Both the position numbers and the translations under genes were made by a program. This document shows, in pieces, positions 15,082 to 15,186 of a stretch of 15,186 nt of DNA (the stretch's first letter is position 1; every line of letters starts with the position of its first letter). Under the pieces are notes generated by a model. That model did no database searches, was not told where the DNA came from, and saw only the letters and a program-made list of their open reading frames with translations. Origin of the DNA: Capsulimonas sp. (GTDB lineage: Bacteria; Armatimonadota; Armatimonadia; Armatimonadales; Capsulimonadaceae); NCBI GenBank assembly GCA_025963815.1, contig JAOQAA010000677.1, positions 1 to 15,186 on the forward strand, in the 5' to 3' direction.

Positions 15082-15186
15082 GCAAGCGGAGCGATTCGCA
15101 CGGCAAATGGCGTATGGATTTGTGGGAAGATGGATTAATGAGCGGGGCAGACTGGGTAACATGTTGGGGCTGTTGTACGTCGGATT

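Noticed and set aside
15138..15186. A possible plus-strand gene start (ATG at 15138) reaching the right edge
   Set aside because: Only 16 codons are visible and the upstream purine stretch is weak, so there is too little to support a gene.

Overview
The window is a GC-rich bacterial chromosome segment of ordinary single-copy genes. It has no rRNA, tRNA, CRISPR array, transposase or phage gene. Signal peptides, a FecCD/BtuF-type importer, a YgfZ protein and several lineage-type small membrane proteins fit a free-living diderm-like bacterium. Armatimonadota (Capsulimonas-like) is my best guess, held with low confidence because it rests on overall feel and not on a marker gene.

Left part (1-4805). 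A gene of unknown function enters from the left edge on the minus strand and is clearly less GC-rich than the rest. Next to it is a two-gene minus-strand unit, a BtuF-like binding protein and a FecCD permease translationally coupled through a GTGA overlap, with no ATPase in view. The BtuF unit is divergent from an M42-like metallopeptidase gene with a TTG start. Their shared intergenic space holds a near-perfect 36-37 bp inverted repeat enclosing 72 bp. A secreted protein with a LolA/DUF2092-like N-terminal half and a TlpA-type thioredoxin half lies tail-to-tail with the peptidase; its CxxC has been lost.

Middle (4806-9116). A divergent pair of near-consensus sigma-70 promoters drives the TlpA fusion leftward and ygfZ rightward. 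A DUF4380/mutarotase-like gene follows ygfZ from its own promoter, with a GC hairpin between Shine-Dalgarno and start. A strong hairpin terminator then separates it from two minus-strand paralogous small genes, each coding for one membrane helix plus a low-complexity tail; one tail is collagen-like (ten Gly-X-Y triplets). A secreted calcineurin-like phosphoesterase follows on the plus strand, again with a hairpin leader.

Right part (9117-15186). Two tandem DUF1003 membrane proteins form an operon that converges, with 11 bp between stops, on a membrane-anchored SpoIIE/RsbU-type PP2C phosphatase. Last is uvrA, read leftward. Its leader carries a good promoter, a Gram-positive-type LexA (SOS) box candidate at the predicted transcription start, and a terminator-like hairpin just before the ribosome binding site.

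No large unknown system is visible. The points most worth following are the cysteine-less TlpA fusion, the paired small membrane proteins, the inverted-repeat element and the uvrA leader.
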